From the NCBI RefSeq assembly GCF_013349955.1, contig NZ_JABVXC010000010.1, forward strand, positions 1 to 64,000: a DNA stretch of 64,000 nucleotides, read 5' to 3'. The position numbers were made by a program, and so were the translations under genes. This DNA comes from Onishia taeanensis. Its GTDB lineage: Bacteria > Pseudomonadota > Gammaproteobacteria > Pseudomonadales > Halomonadaceae. A model generated the notes under the pieces. It searched no databases. It saw nothing but the letters and a program-made list of their open reading frames with translations, and was not told the origin of the DNA. Positions 54,126 through 62,630 of this stretch are shown one piece after another. Every line of letters begins with the position of its first letter. Position 1 is the stretch's first letter.

Positions 54126-55424
54126 ATGCTCGTCATGATGACCGTATTACTGGTCACCCTACTGCTGCTGCTCGGCAGCGGCGTATGGGTGGCCTTTTCC
54201 CTGATGGGGCTCGCCTGGATCGCCATCAGTCAGTTCAGCTCGATTCCCACCGGCGACGTGATGGCCTCGGATATCTGGAGCGCCAGCTACAGCTGGGAAC
54301 TGACCGCCCTGCCGATGTTCATCTGGATGGGCGAGATCCTGTTTCGCTCGCGACTTGCCGAAGACATGTTCAGCGGTCTTTCGCCCTGGCTGCAACGCAT
54401 TCCCGGGCGCCTTTTGCATACCAATGTGGTCGGCTGTGGCCTCTTTGCGGCGGTCTCCGGCTCATCGGCTGCCACCTGCGCCACCATGGGCAAGATGTCG
54501 ATTCCAGAGCTGACCAAGCGGGGCTACGATGAACGCCTGGTATTGGGGACTCTGGCCGGTTCGGCGACCCTTGGCCTGCTGATTCCCCCCTCAATCATCC
54601 TGATCGTCTATGCCGTCGCCACCGATCAGTCCATCGCACGTCTGTTCATGGCCGGCGTGCTGCCGGGCGTGATGCTGATCACGCTGTTCGCCGGCTATCT
54701 GATGCTGTGGTCCTGGCGCTATCCGGACAAGGTGCCACCAGCCGAAGCCCGCATGAGCTTCATGGACAAGCTGCGGGCCTCTCGCCGCCTGATTCCGCTG
54801 TTCGCACTGATCGTGGGCGTGATCGGCTCGATCTATGCCGGTATCGCTTCACCCACCGAGGCGGCCGCCGTCGGCGTGGTGCTGTCGCTATTGCTCGCCA
54901 AGCTGCAGGGCGCCATGAGCCGGCGCATCTTCATGGACGCGCTGCTCGGTGCGGTCAAGACCTCGACCATGATCGCCTTCATCCTCGCTGGCGCGTCCTT
55001 CCTGACCGCTGCCATGGGCTTCACCGGTCTGCCAAGCGACCTGGCCGCCTGGATCGGCACCCTGGGGCTGTCACCGCTGATGCTGCTGGCCGTGCTGACG
55101 GTCTTTTTCATCCTGCTGGGTTGCTTCCTCGATGGCATCTCGGTGGTGGTGCTGACCACCTCGATCATGCTGCCGATGGTCGAGGCCGCTGGCATTGATC
55201 TGATCTGGTTCGGTATCTTCCTGGTGATCGTGGTGGAGATGTCACAGATCACCCCGCCGGTTGGCTTTAATCTCTTCGTGCTGCAGGGCATGACCGGACG
55301 CAACATTCTGCATATCGCCAGGGCCGCGCTGCCTTTCTTCGGCCTGATGCTGCTGGGTGTTATCCTGATCACTCTCTTTCCACAGATAGTCACCTACCTG
55401 CCCGAGGCCATGGGGAACAGTTGA
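54126..55424 (+). CDS. dctM: TRAP transporter large permease
   Basis: The 432-residue protein has about 12 membrane helices and the DctM motifs SGSSAATCATMGKMSIPELTK near residue 115 and GIASPTEAAAVGVVLSLLLAK near residue 240, plus ITPPVGFNLFVLQGM near the C-terminus. It carries the solute across the inner membrane with a sodium gradient, in keeping with a halophile. The final TGA overlaps the ATG of the next gene (TGATG form), coupling their translation. Confidence 0.92.
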   Translation: MLVMMTVLLVTLLLLLGSGVWVAFSLMGLAWIAISQFSSIPTGDVMASDIWSASYSWELTALPMFIWMGEILFRSRLAEDMFSGLSPWLQRIPGRLLHTNVVGCGLFAAVSGSSAATCATMGKMSIPELTKRGYDERLVLGTLAGSATLGLLIPPSIILIVYAVATDQSIARLFMAGVLPGVMLITLFAGYLMLWSWRYPDKVPPAEARMSFMDKLRASRRLIPLFALIVGVIGSIYAGIASPTEAAAVGVVLSLLLAKLQGAMSRRIFMDALLGAVKTSTMIAFILAGASFLTAAMGFTGLPSDLAAWIGTLGLSPLMLLAVLTVFFILLGCFLDGISVVVLTTSIMLPMVEAAGIDLIWFGIFLVIVVEMSQITPPVGFNLFVLQGMTGRNILHIARAALPFFGLMLLGVILITLFPQIVTYLPEAMGNS

Positions 55425-55960
55425 TGAGCAAGGACAGCGCCGTCGCACCCGCCGCGACCCGCCGAGGCCCGATCGTGTCGTCGGAACACCTCTCACACAG
55501 CGCACAGGAGCTGTCGGAGTTCGAGTTTGGCATGATCATCTCAGGGCATGCCTTCAACCGCTGGATGGTGCGTTGCATGACCGCGGCGGGATATCCGGAA
55601 CTTGGGGTGTTGGATGTGCTGGTGCTGCACAGCGTCAACCATCGTGAACGCGCCAAGCGCCAGGCGGATATCTGCCTGGTGCTCAACGTCGAGGACACCC
55701 ACACCGTCACCTATGCGCTGAAGAAACTGGGCAAGCATGGCCTGGTGGCCGGCGAGAAACAGGGCAAGGAAACCCTGTTTCGCACCACCGCTGAAGGGCG
55801 TGCGGCCTGCCAGCGCTATGCCGAGATCCGCGAGGACTGTTTGGTCGAATCGCTGTCCTCGCTAGGCATCGGCCGCGAGGACATGCACCAGATGGCCGGG
55901 CTGCTACGTGCCATGTCGGGGCTCTACGACCAGGCGGCTCGCTCGGCGGCCTCGCTATAG
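55424..55960 (+). CDS. MarR-like winged-helix regulator
   Basis: The 178-residue protein has a winged helix in residues 60-130 (RQADICLVLNVEDTHTVTYALKKLGKHGLV, then TLFRTTAEGRAACQRY), which is the MarR/PF13463 shape, and an N-terminal helix with EFGMIISGHAFNRWMVRC. Its start codon ATG 55424 overlaps the dctM stop. It is the last gene of the TRAP operon and may feed back on it or on the catabolic genes elsewhere. No ligand can be assigned. Confidence 0.75.
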   Translation: MSKDSAVAPAATRRGPIVSSEHLSHSAQELSEFEFGMIISGHAFNRWMVRCMTAAGYPELGVLDVLVLHSVNHRERAKRQADICLVLNVEDTHTVTYALKKLGKHGLVAGEKQGKETLFRTTAEGRAACQRYAEIREDCLVESLSSLGIGREDMHQMAGLLRAMSGLYDQAARSAASL

Positions 55961-56013
55961 CAACCTCTACTCATTCAGTCGCAGCTCATTTTGTCGCAAG
56001 AAGCTTGATCCGA

Positions 56014-56913
56014 TCACGGGTGCAGCGGTATCCACTCGAGATCGGCCCCAAACCACTGTTGCCGAAGCCCACGCTGCTTATCGAGTATAAGCGCTAGGTA
56101 AGACGGCAAGGGATGGTATCGCCCCAGCCTTTCCAGGTGACGGCGAAGCCCGGCCTGTGTCTCTAACTGACCTGGAGGCAGGTGCTCGCCGATCACATTG
56201 GCGACAAGCCAGTCCAATGGCGGCAAGATCAGGTGTGTTGAGTGGCCCGAAAGCGCTAGCGACACACCGGAGGCATCGAAGTCACCCAGATAGCCATGCG
56301 GCTTACCCGTGGCACTCCACGCCCTGGCCAAGTCGGCGAACCCTTCGCCGTAGTGCTTGTCACCGCGATAGACCACCAACGGCCGATAAGTGTGACTTGC
56401 GATTGTAGCGCGACTGGCATTGGCCTCTGTGTCGCCGCTAAAGGCATAGAAGCTGTCGAGATTCTCTATCTCGATGAGTGCATCGAAGACCCTCAGGTCA
56501 ATCGACGGCCAGTCCAGATCGCGATATTGGCGGGACTCGTCAGAAAGCCAAGACAGAGAAGAATCGACTGGCAGGTTGACCAGCACACGCCGCGAGCGCG
56601 GGCGTTCTCTCACTCCCTTCGTTTCCTCATTGCCCAGAACGGCCTGTTCTGACGTCGTGAGCCCACTGAGGCTGACTCCGAGTGGCGCCTGCCCATGGCT
56701 CTCCAACACATCATTCATCTGGGAAAGCAGGTCACGATCAAACCTCAGCGTCTTGACGCTCAGCCTTGAGCGAAGATCGATATCCTGCTGCTCGCACCAC
56801 GCCTCGACCTCCTTGACCCATTTGGCACTGCGCGGCTTGTCGAGCGCTGGCTGACCGCGCAGCCGGCGTTCGACTTCGTTGAGCGCGCGACGGGCGGCAC
56901 CGGAGAGCCTCAT
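56014..56913 (-). CDS. mksG: MksG/JetD-like Wadjet nuclease subunit (TOPRIM-fold)
   Basis: The 299-residue protein has a basic N-terminal helical region and a C-terminal TOPRIM-like domain with the acidic Glu150 region (LIEIENLDSF) and the DFD pair Asp211/Asp213 (GYLGDFDASGVSLAL). This arrangement matches the DUF7281/DUF2220-type subunit JetD/MksG, which cleaves DNA in Wadjet systems. It is the last gene of the mksBEFG operon and its ATGA overlaps the mksF stop. Presence of all acidic residues suggests an active nuclease. It is shorter than many JetD proteins, and subtype is not assigned. Confidence 0.75.
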   Translation of the reverse strand: MRLSGAARRALNEVERRLRGQPALDKPRSAKWVKEVEAWCEQQDIDLRSRLSVKTLRFDRDLLSQMNDVLESHGQAPLGVSLSGLTTSEQAVLGNEETKGVRERPRSRRVLVNLPVDSSLSWLSDESRQYRDLDWPSIDLRVFDALIEIENLDSFYAFSGDTEANASRATIASHTYRPLVVYRGDKHYGEGFADLARAWSATGKPHGYLGDFDASGVSLALSGHSTHLILPPLDWLVANVIGEHLPPGQLETQAGLRRHLERLGRYHPLPSYLALILDKQRGLRQQWFGADLEWIPLHP

Positions 56914-58154
56914 GCCGAAATCGCCAGCGTCAGGGTGACGTCATGGATCAGCCGCACATGGTTGTAGCTGCTGGCCTGGCTCTCTTCCTGATGAAGACGG
57001 AAGGCGCGCTGCTCGCTACGCGGCAGGCTCTGATACTCGGCGATTACCTGGAACAGCCAAATCTCGTCCTGCCATTCCAGCTCCCTGGCATGTAGATAGC
57101 CCAAGGCGCTGACGCCGGAGACATCCGCCTCGTCGACCACCGTCAGATAGAAGCGTTCGACATCCTGCTTCAGGGCCTGCTGGCGAGCAGCGACATGGGA
57201 TTCCTGCTGTTGCTCGGCGGGTTGCGCGGCTTCCACGGTCTGTGGCGAGTGCACCGGCACCGGTAGCTGTCTAATCAGCTCGCTGAGCACAGCGGCATCC
57301 TGGTGGCGGTCCAGCGCGGGTGCCGCCGCCGCGACAAGAGGCGTGGCACGATTGACCAGCGCCGGGACCTCGCTACGACGGGCATAATTGCCTGGCACGA
57401 ACCCCGGATGCTCGCGCAGGAAGGCGGCCATGCCGGCCACCAGGCGACTTTGCGACTGCTGCTGACGAAAACGTGCCATCAGCTCGGTCAGGCGTCGCTG
57501 CACCTCGCGCAGGCTGGTGTAGTGTTGGCTAAGTTGCTGCTGCAATTGGCTGATCAACAACTTGCGCAGGGTGCCATCGCTACCCACCAGATCGATCAGC
57601 TCGTCGAAGTCGATCAGCGTCAGGCCATCCAGAAGGCGCTCGATCTGCTTCTGGGCGCGATGATTCTCACGAATCTTGTCGTTCAAACGACTGACAAACC
57701 CAAAATCGCTGTTGAGGCGCTGCCAGAGGCTGTCGATGGCATCGGCGAAGCGACCATTGAGGTCATCCACCTCCTGACGCAGGCGCAAGAGCTGCTGCTC
57801 CTGCTGCCAGTATTCACCGCGACTTCGCGCCTCGCGGTAGCTCTGCACCAGGCTGCGGATAAGCTCCAGGGTCTCGGCGACATCGGCATTGACGTGCCGC
57901 CGGGTCTCGTCGGCCAGCATCTCGGCGATCAGATCCCGAACCTTGGGAGACAGCTTCACACCGCCCTGCTCATCCGGGCGCCACAGAATACGAGCCGCGA
58001 GCAACTTGCGCAGCGCGGCATCCGTCAGTGCCTCGAGCGGCACCTCATCGCGGGTGTAGCCCTGCATCAGTGCATCGGCGTGCTTGCCCAGCAGCGCGAG
58101 GCGTTCGGTACCGGTCGTCAACAGTCGGCTTTCCAGGGTGTGGACCTCGCTCAC
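56910..58154 (-). CDS. mksF: MksF/JetA-like kleisin subunit
   Basis: The 414-residue protein is helical and acidic with an N-terminal wHTH-like segment (residues 20-90, DAALRKLLAARILWRPDEQGG and SPKVRDLIAEML), a central coiled coil around residues 105-215 (EQQLLRLRQEVDDLNGRF) and a C-terminal region near residue 330 onward. The layout matches kleisin-like JetA/MksF, which bridges the SMC heads. The start codon is GTG at 58154, overlapping the mksE stop as GTGA. It sits between mksE and mksG. The assignment rests mainly on operon context and overall shape. Confidence 0.7.
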   Translation of the reverse strand: MSEVHTLESRLLTTGTERLALLGKHADALMQGYTRDEVPLEALTDAALRKLLAARILWRPDEQGGVKLSPKVRDLIAEMLADETRRHVNADVAETLELIRSLVQSYREARSRGEYWQQEQQLLRLRQEVDDLNGRFADAIDSLWQRLNSDFGFVSRLNDKIRENHRAQKQIERLLDGLTLIDFDELIDLVGSDGTLRKLLISQLQQQLSQHYTSLREVQRRLTELMARFRQQQSQSRLVAGMAAFLREHPGFVPGNYARRSEVPALVNRATPLVAAAAPALDRHQDAAVLSELIRQLPVPVHSPQTVEAAQPAEQQQESHVAARQQALKQDVERFYLTVVDEADVSGVSALGYLHARELEWQDEIWLFQVIAEYQSLPRSEQRAFRLHQEESQASSYNHVRLIHDVTLTLAISA

Positions 58155-58777
58155 AGCAGGGCCTCCTGAGTCGTCGGCGCCTCCTCGTCGATGGGCAGGT
58201 TCTCTTCGTCGCGAATGAAACGCACCAGATCGATCAGATAGTCGACCTTGCCGGTCACCAGATAGACCTGACGGTCGGCATGCGGCTGGAGCAGATAGCC
58301 ATGCTCCTTGAGGCGCTTGAAGACCTGTTTCAACTGGGCGTCTAGCTGCTCGCTCTGGGAGCCGAAGAAGCTATCGGTGGCAAGCTTCTCCAGCCGCTCG
58401 CGAAGACTCTGGTTATCCTCACACTTGGCGCTGAATTCGGCCGGCTTGAGCACATCGCCAGGGGCAACCAGGGCATCGCGCCCCAACGCCTCCTGCACCA
58501 GCCGCAGCCATTCAAGCAACGGCAATAGGCTATGAAGCGTCTCGCCCAGCTGTTGAGAGAGCTGCTCTCGTGCCTCGTCGTTGACGTTTCGCCAGGCGAG
58601 GAAATAGACGCTGCCCTCCGGGTTGGCGGCCAGCCGCCGATTGAGCGGGCGCAGGTAGGTATCGAGCTGCTCGCGGGTCTGCTCGTCCTGCAGACGACGA
58701 AAGGCGTTCTCGTCGCTCACCGCACAGATGAAGTCACCGGCCAACAGGCGCTCGATCAAGGGGCCATGTTCGATCAT
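58151..58777 (-). CDS. mksE: MksE/JetB-like subunit
   Basis: The 208-residue protein has helical and winged-helix-like features (ERLEKLATDSFFGSQ, RLKEHGYLLQPHADRQVYLVTGKVDYL) that fit the DUF4194/MukE-type subunit of Mks complexes, including the usual length. ATG 58777 has AGGAGG upstream and overlaps the mksB stop (ATGA); the longer frame to 58855 would read 26 residues inside mksB and is rejected. Its neighbours on both sides are the SMC and kleisin subunits. Confidence 0.75.
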   Translation of the reverse strand: MIEHGPLIERLLAGDFICAVSDENAFRRLQDEQTREQLDTYLRPLNRRLAANPEGSVYFLAWRNVNDEAREQLSQQLGETLHSLLPLLEWLRLVQEALGRDALVAPGDVLKPAEFSAKCEDNQSLRERLEKLATDSFFGSQSEQLDAQLKQVFKRLKEHGYLLQPHADRQVYLVTGKVDYLIDLVRFIRDEENLPIDEEAPTTQEALL

Positions 58778-61700
58778 CCTGCGACCTCCTCGGTAGCGCG
58801 GGCCTGCAGCCGCTCGGCCAGGCGACTCAGTCGCGGTTCGATTCGTTTCAGACAACGACGGTTGGCGCGGCTATCATCGCGATCGATCAGATAGCGATTG
58901 TGGAACAGCATCAGCACGTCCGACTCGGGATTGGGAAAGGCGCCCACGATATGGATGCGGTTGCTGTCGCAGGCATCGAAGAGTTTTTCGACGTTGTGAT
59001 AGGCCAAGGTGCCAATCTCATCGATGGGCCAATGAATGGCGATACCCGCCTGGCCGCGCAGCAAGCGAGTGAAGGCAAGCAGGAACTTGCACAGGATCAG
59101 GTAGGCCATGCCATGGCTAGACGACTCCAGAAGCTGGCGATCGTTCTTGATCACCAGGTCGTTGCCACCCTCGTTCAAGTAAAGCTCGAGGCGCAGCAGG
59201 CTCTCGAAGCTGTATTGCTGATCACTGCGCAGCAGGTCCACCACATCGGCCAGCGCATTGAGATAGTCATCGCTGGGCAGGCCGTCGCCGCGCCAGGCCC
59301 TGAAATGCTCGGCAAACAGCTTCAACGGCTCCCAGAAGCCCAGTTCATCGATGGTCGACTGGATGCGCACCTCGGCCTTGCTGATGCCCTCGAGGCGCAG
59401 GTCATCGGCGACCTCTTCGGACAGACGACGACTCTGAGCACTGATGCGGCGATTGAGGTCGCGAAACACGGTAAAGAACTTGTCCAGGTCATCGCCCAGG
59501 TTGCGGCCCTCTTGGATCAACTGCTGCTGCTGATCCTCCAGCAGCTGGAGCATGCCACGCAGCAACGGTAGCTGGCGTCGAGGGTTACCGGCCTGCTCAG
59601 GATCATCTTCCACGAGTTTGGCCCGCTCGGCGTCGAGGGTCTCGACGAAGCCCGCGCTGGCGCCCTTGATCAACTCGCCTTCCACCTGTTCGCAGCCCTT
59701 GCGCAGGGTGTCCAGTTCATGACTGCGACTGGCCAGGGCTTGGCGTGTCCGCTCCATGCGTTCATGCACATCACCGGGCATCTCGCTGATCGGCTGTGTC
59801 GAGGCGCCAAGCCCCAGGCCGTCCAATTGGCTCAGCAGCGGTTTAAGGGCGTCGATCACCTGCTGCTGCGAGTCGCGCTGGGCCTTGAGTGTCTTGACCC
59901 TATCCTGATGTGCCGACTTGGCTGTCTGGAAATCCTGCCTGCATTGCTCGAGCTCGCGCTTGACCGCCTGGAGGTCACGGGACAACACCGCTTCCTTGTC
60001 GACCAGCTGTGGCTTGCGCTCGCCCCAATCAACGCGCATGAAACGAGTATAGGCGTCGAGCTCTTCCCGGCGCCGAGCCGTGGTCCGGATACGCTCATCG
60101 AGCGCTGTCAAACGCGCGCGGGTGTCTCGCAGCGTAACGGGGTCCACGCCCTGCTCCTGCAGCTCTCGATCATAGGCGGCTTCCAGCTCCTCGCGTTGAC
60201 GCCGGTGTTCATCCTTCAAGTCGACGAGCCGCTGCCTATGCTGGCGAATCTGTTCGTCCAGACCATCCAGCCGGCTCTGCCCATCGGCCTTCAGCTCCAA
60301 AAGCTGCGCCTGGTGAGATTCCGACAGTGCCTCCAGTTGTTCACGCTTTTCGTCACGCAACGCCTGCTGAGCCGCCTCCTGAACCGCCAGCGCTTCTTCG
60401 CCCGCCAGACGACGTTCCTTCTGCTGCCGGGCATGCCTTTCCTGCTGATGGCTGCGTGCTTCGAAGGCGTACTTCACTTCCTCGTCGGCGCGCCTGAGCG
60501 CAATTCGCGCCTGCCCCAGGCGCTCATCGGCCTGCCGAACACGGTCGTGGCCTGATTTGAGCTGCTTCTCGGCCGACTGGAGCTCGACCTCCGCCCGCTG
60601 ACGCGCCTCTTCGGCCGCCTCGATAGCCGCCATCAGGCTGGCTTCGTCCTGGGCGTAATCGGGCAGGTCAATCGCCGCCAGATCCAGCGTCACACCGAAA
60701 AGGTCACGCGGCTCCCCTTCGGGCGCCTCCTCCGAGAGCTGCGGCGATAGATCGCGACGCTCGAGCAACTCGGGCGCAATCACCTTGCCCAGCTGCTGCT
60801 CCCAGCCCGGGCGGTGGTAGCGCAGGAAATGTCGCAGGCTGCCCTGGGCCGGGTCACGTTGCTGATGAAGCGCATAACCGTGGTTCCGAGCCTCCGACAG
60901 CCGCTGTCTGGCCGCTTCGCGCTCTCGCTCGGCAGCGTCACGTTCGTGCTTGAGGGTCTCGTGCTCGTGGCGCACGCCATCCAGGCTCTCGGAGGCTGCA
61001 TTACGATCGCTCTGCGCCTGGTCCAGGCGTGCCTGGGCCAGTTCGGCCTCCTGGGCCTCTTCCGCGGTCTGGGCGGTGGATGCAAGCTGCGCCTTGAGTT
61101 CGGCCAAACGCTCTACGCCTTGGGCAAGACGCGCCTGGTAACTATCTTCGAGGCTCGAACGCTCGCCCTGGTAGCGCGACTCGATGTTGCGCTCGGCCTC
61201 CCATTGCTGTTCGCGACTCGCGGTTTTTTCATCGCCCAGCGCATCGACGATCCCCTGGGTTTCCTCTGTCTGCCGCGCCAGCACATCGGCCAGCTCGCGC
61301 AGGCGGCCATCCAGCTGCGCTTGGCTGGCCTGCACGGCTTCCTGCATGTGATTCAGGTGTTCGCGAAGCTGCTGGTGCTGCTCACGCCACTGGGGCAAGG
61401 CTTCCAGGTCACGCTCCAGGGCCGGCATGTCCGCCTCGGCGAAACGCTCGTACTGCTGCTGAAGATCGGTCAGCTCGTTTTGGGTACGTTCAAGCTCGCT
61501 GTTCAACTCGCTGAAGCGGTCGTTAAGGGCGTCACGGGTCTGTTCGTAGTCCCGCTCGCGGGCCTGGAAGTCACGTTGCTGCGCGCCGAGCTGCTCATCG
61601 CTATCGGCCAGGCCGCGCTCGGCACGATGCCGGTCGGCTTCCAGCTGGGGCTTGAGCTGCCATAGCGTGGCTTCCAGGTCAGCGATATCGCGATCCACTT

Positions 61701-62466
61701 CCCCAAGCCGCGTCACCAACTGCTGCATGGGCTCCAGGCGCATCGACTGACGCATCTGCGCGATCCAGTCGCGGGCTTTGGTATTGCGAATCCGGGTCAC
61801 CGGCAGTTCGACGCCATCTTCCTCGAAGATCGCCGCCAGCATGGTCTTGAGGGTATCCATCTTGCCCTCCTTGGCATGCACTGCCGAGATCAGTTTCTCC
61901 ATGTGGCGAATGCGGTGTTCGGGCTTCACCAGGCTGAACTGAGCGGCTATCTGGCGCAGCTTGAGGCCATCACGGCTGTTGCCATGCAGCTGGGTGAAAT
62001 CGTTCTGGATCACCGAGCGGTATTCGGAGGTAGCCCCCAGCTTGGCCGATACGCTCACCCCATTGCGGCGCAATTCGCTTGCCCACTGACTGTAATCGAG
62101 GGCCGCCACACCGGCCTCGCTCTCCACCAGATAGTCTTGTGGGCGATAAGGCGCGCCCACGAAGCGATATTCGACGCCACCATCGCTCTTGCGCGTCAAC
62201 ACGGCCTGGCAGACATTGCCGGCCTCGCGCCGATATTCATATACCAAGTAGCTGTTGCGATGCGGCAGATAGAAGGCATCGAACTTCATGCGCGTCTTGG
62301 GCACGACCTTGTTGGGCAGTTCGCCGTAAAACACCGGCACCAGGCGCTGCAAGGTGGTCTTTCCCGAGGCGTTGGTCCCGCAAATATTGGTGTGACCGTC
62401 GACGTTCAGCTCGACCACACCGTCAAGGTGGCCGTGAATCATCACGATGCGTAAAAGATGGGCCAT
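58774..62466 (-). CDS. mksB: MksB/JetC-like SMC ATPase
   Basis: The 1230-residue protein has a Walker A GTNASGKTT at residues 30-38, long Glu/Gln/Arg-rich coiled coils from about residue 265 to 1000, a hinge-like middle, and a C-terminal ABC signature SSSHGMAYLILCKFLLAF and Walker B HWPIDEIGTLAY with Asp-Glu. This is the SMC-like head-coil-hinge-coil-head form of MksB/MukB/JetC. Such proteins extrude DNA loops and, with MksG, recognise and cut small circular DNA. AAGGA is seven bases before the ATG. It is the first gene of the four-gene operon. Confidence 0.85.
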   Translation of the reverse strand: MAHLLRIVMIHGHLDGVVELNVDGHTNICGTNASGKTTLQRLVPVFYGELPNKVVPKTRMKFDAFYLPHRNSYLVYEYRREAGNVCQAVLTRKSDGGVEYRFVGAPYRPQDYLVESEAGVAALDYSQWASELRRNGVSVSAKLGATSEYRSVIQNDFTQLHGNSRDGLKLRQIAAQFSLVKPEHRIRHMEKLISAVHAKEGKMDTLKTMLAAIFEEDGVELPVTRIRNTKARDWIAQMRQSMRLEPMQQLVTRLGEVDRDIADLEATLWQLKPQLEADRHRAERGLADSDEQLGAQQRDFQARERDYEQTRDALNDRFSELNSELERTQNELTDLQQQYERFAEADMPALERDLEALPQWREQHQQLREHLNHMQEAVQASQAQLDGRLRELADVLARQTEETQGIVDALGDEKTASREQQWEAERNIESRYQGERSSLEDSYQARLAQGVERLAELKAQLASTAQTAEEAQEAELAQARLDQAQSDRNAASESLDGVRHEHETLKHERDAAEREREAARQRLSEARNHGYALHQQRDPAQGSLRHFLRYHRPGWEQQLGKVIAPELLERRDLSPQLSEEAPEGEPRDLFGVTLDLAAIDLPDYAQDEASLMAAIEAAEEARQRAEVELQSAEKQLKSGHDRVRQADERLGQARIALRRADEEVKYAFEARSHQQERHARQQKERRLAGEEALAVQEAAQQALRDEKREQLEALSESHQAQLLELKADGQSRLDGLDEQIRQHRQRLVDLKDEHRRQREELEAAYDRELQEQGVDPVTLRDTRARLTALDERIRTTARRREELDAYTRFMRVDWGERKPQLVDKEAVLSRDLQAVKRELEQCRQDFQTAKSAHQDRVKTLKAQRDSQQQVIDALKPLLSQLDGLGLGASTQPISEMPGDVHERMERTRQALASRSHELDTLRKGCEQVEGELIKGASAGFVETLDAERAKLVEDDPEQAGNPRRQLPLLRGMLQLLEDQQQQLIQEGRNLGDDLDKFFTVFRDLNRRISAQSRRLSEEVADDLRLEGISKAEVRIQSTIDELGFWEPLKLFAEHFRAWRGDGLPSDDYLNALADVVDLLRSDQQYSFESLLRLELYLNEGGNDLVIKNDRQLLESSSHGMAYLILCKFLLAFTRLLRGQAGIAIHWPIDEIGTLAYHNVEKLFDACDSNRIHIVGAFPNPESDVLMLFHNRYLIDRDDSRANRRCLKRIEPRLSRLAERLQARATEEVAG

Positions 62467-62630
62467 GCCGCGTCCTTATTCATTACTGACATCCATACCC
62501 CCTATCTTGCCAGAGGCAGCGCCTGGATGTAGCCCGAGCAGGCACCCCGGTAGCGGTCTCATCGGTATCTGGCTCGAGAATGGTTAGGCCCTTGAGCTGC
62601 CAGTGCGCTGGGCGCGGTTGGCAGACTGCC
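62467..62630 (-). promoter_or_regulatory. Spacer upstream of mksB
   Basis: The 164-bp spacer separates the kinase-like gene (read leftward, ending at 62631) from mksB. It should carry the mksB promoter. I see no terminator with a T run and no clear operator, so readthrough from the kinase-like gene is possible. Confidence 0.35.

Noticed and set aside
57303..58169. A 288-codon plus-strand frame opposite mksF
   Set aside because: It is a shadow of a GC-rich, Gln/Leu-rich coiled-coil gene and overlaps the gene completely.
59719..61665. Two long plus-strand frames opposite mksB
   Set aside because: Repetitive Leu-rich translations come from the reverse of Glu/Gln/Arg coiled-coil codons, not from real genes.
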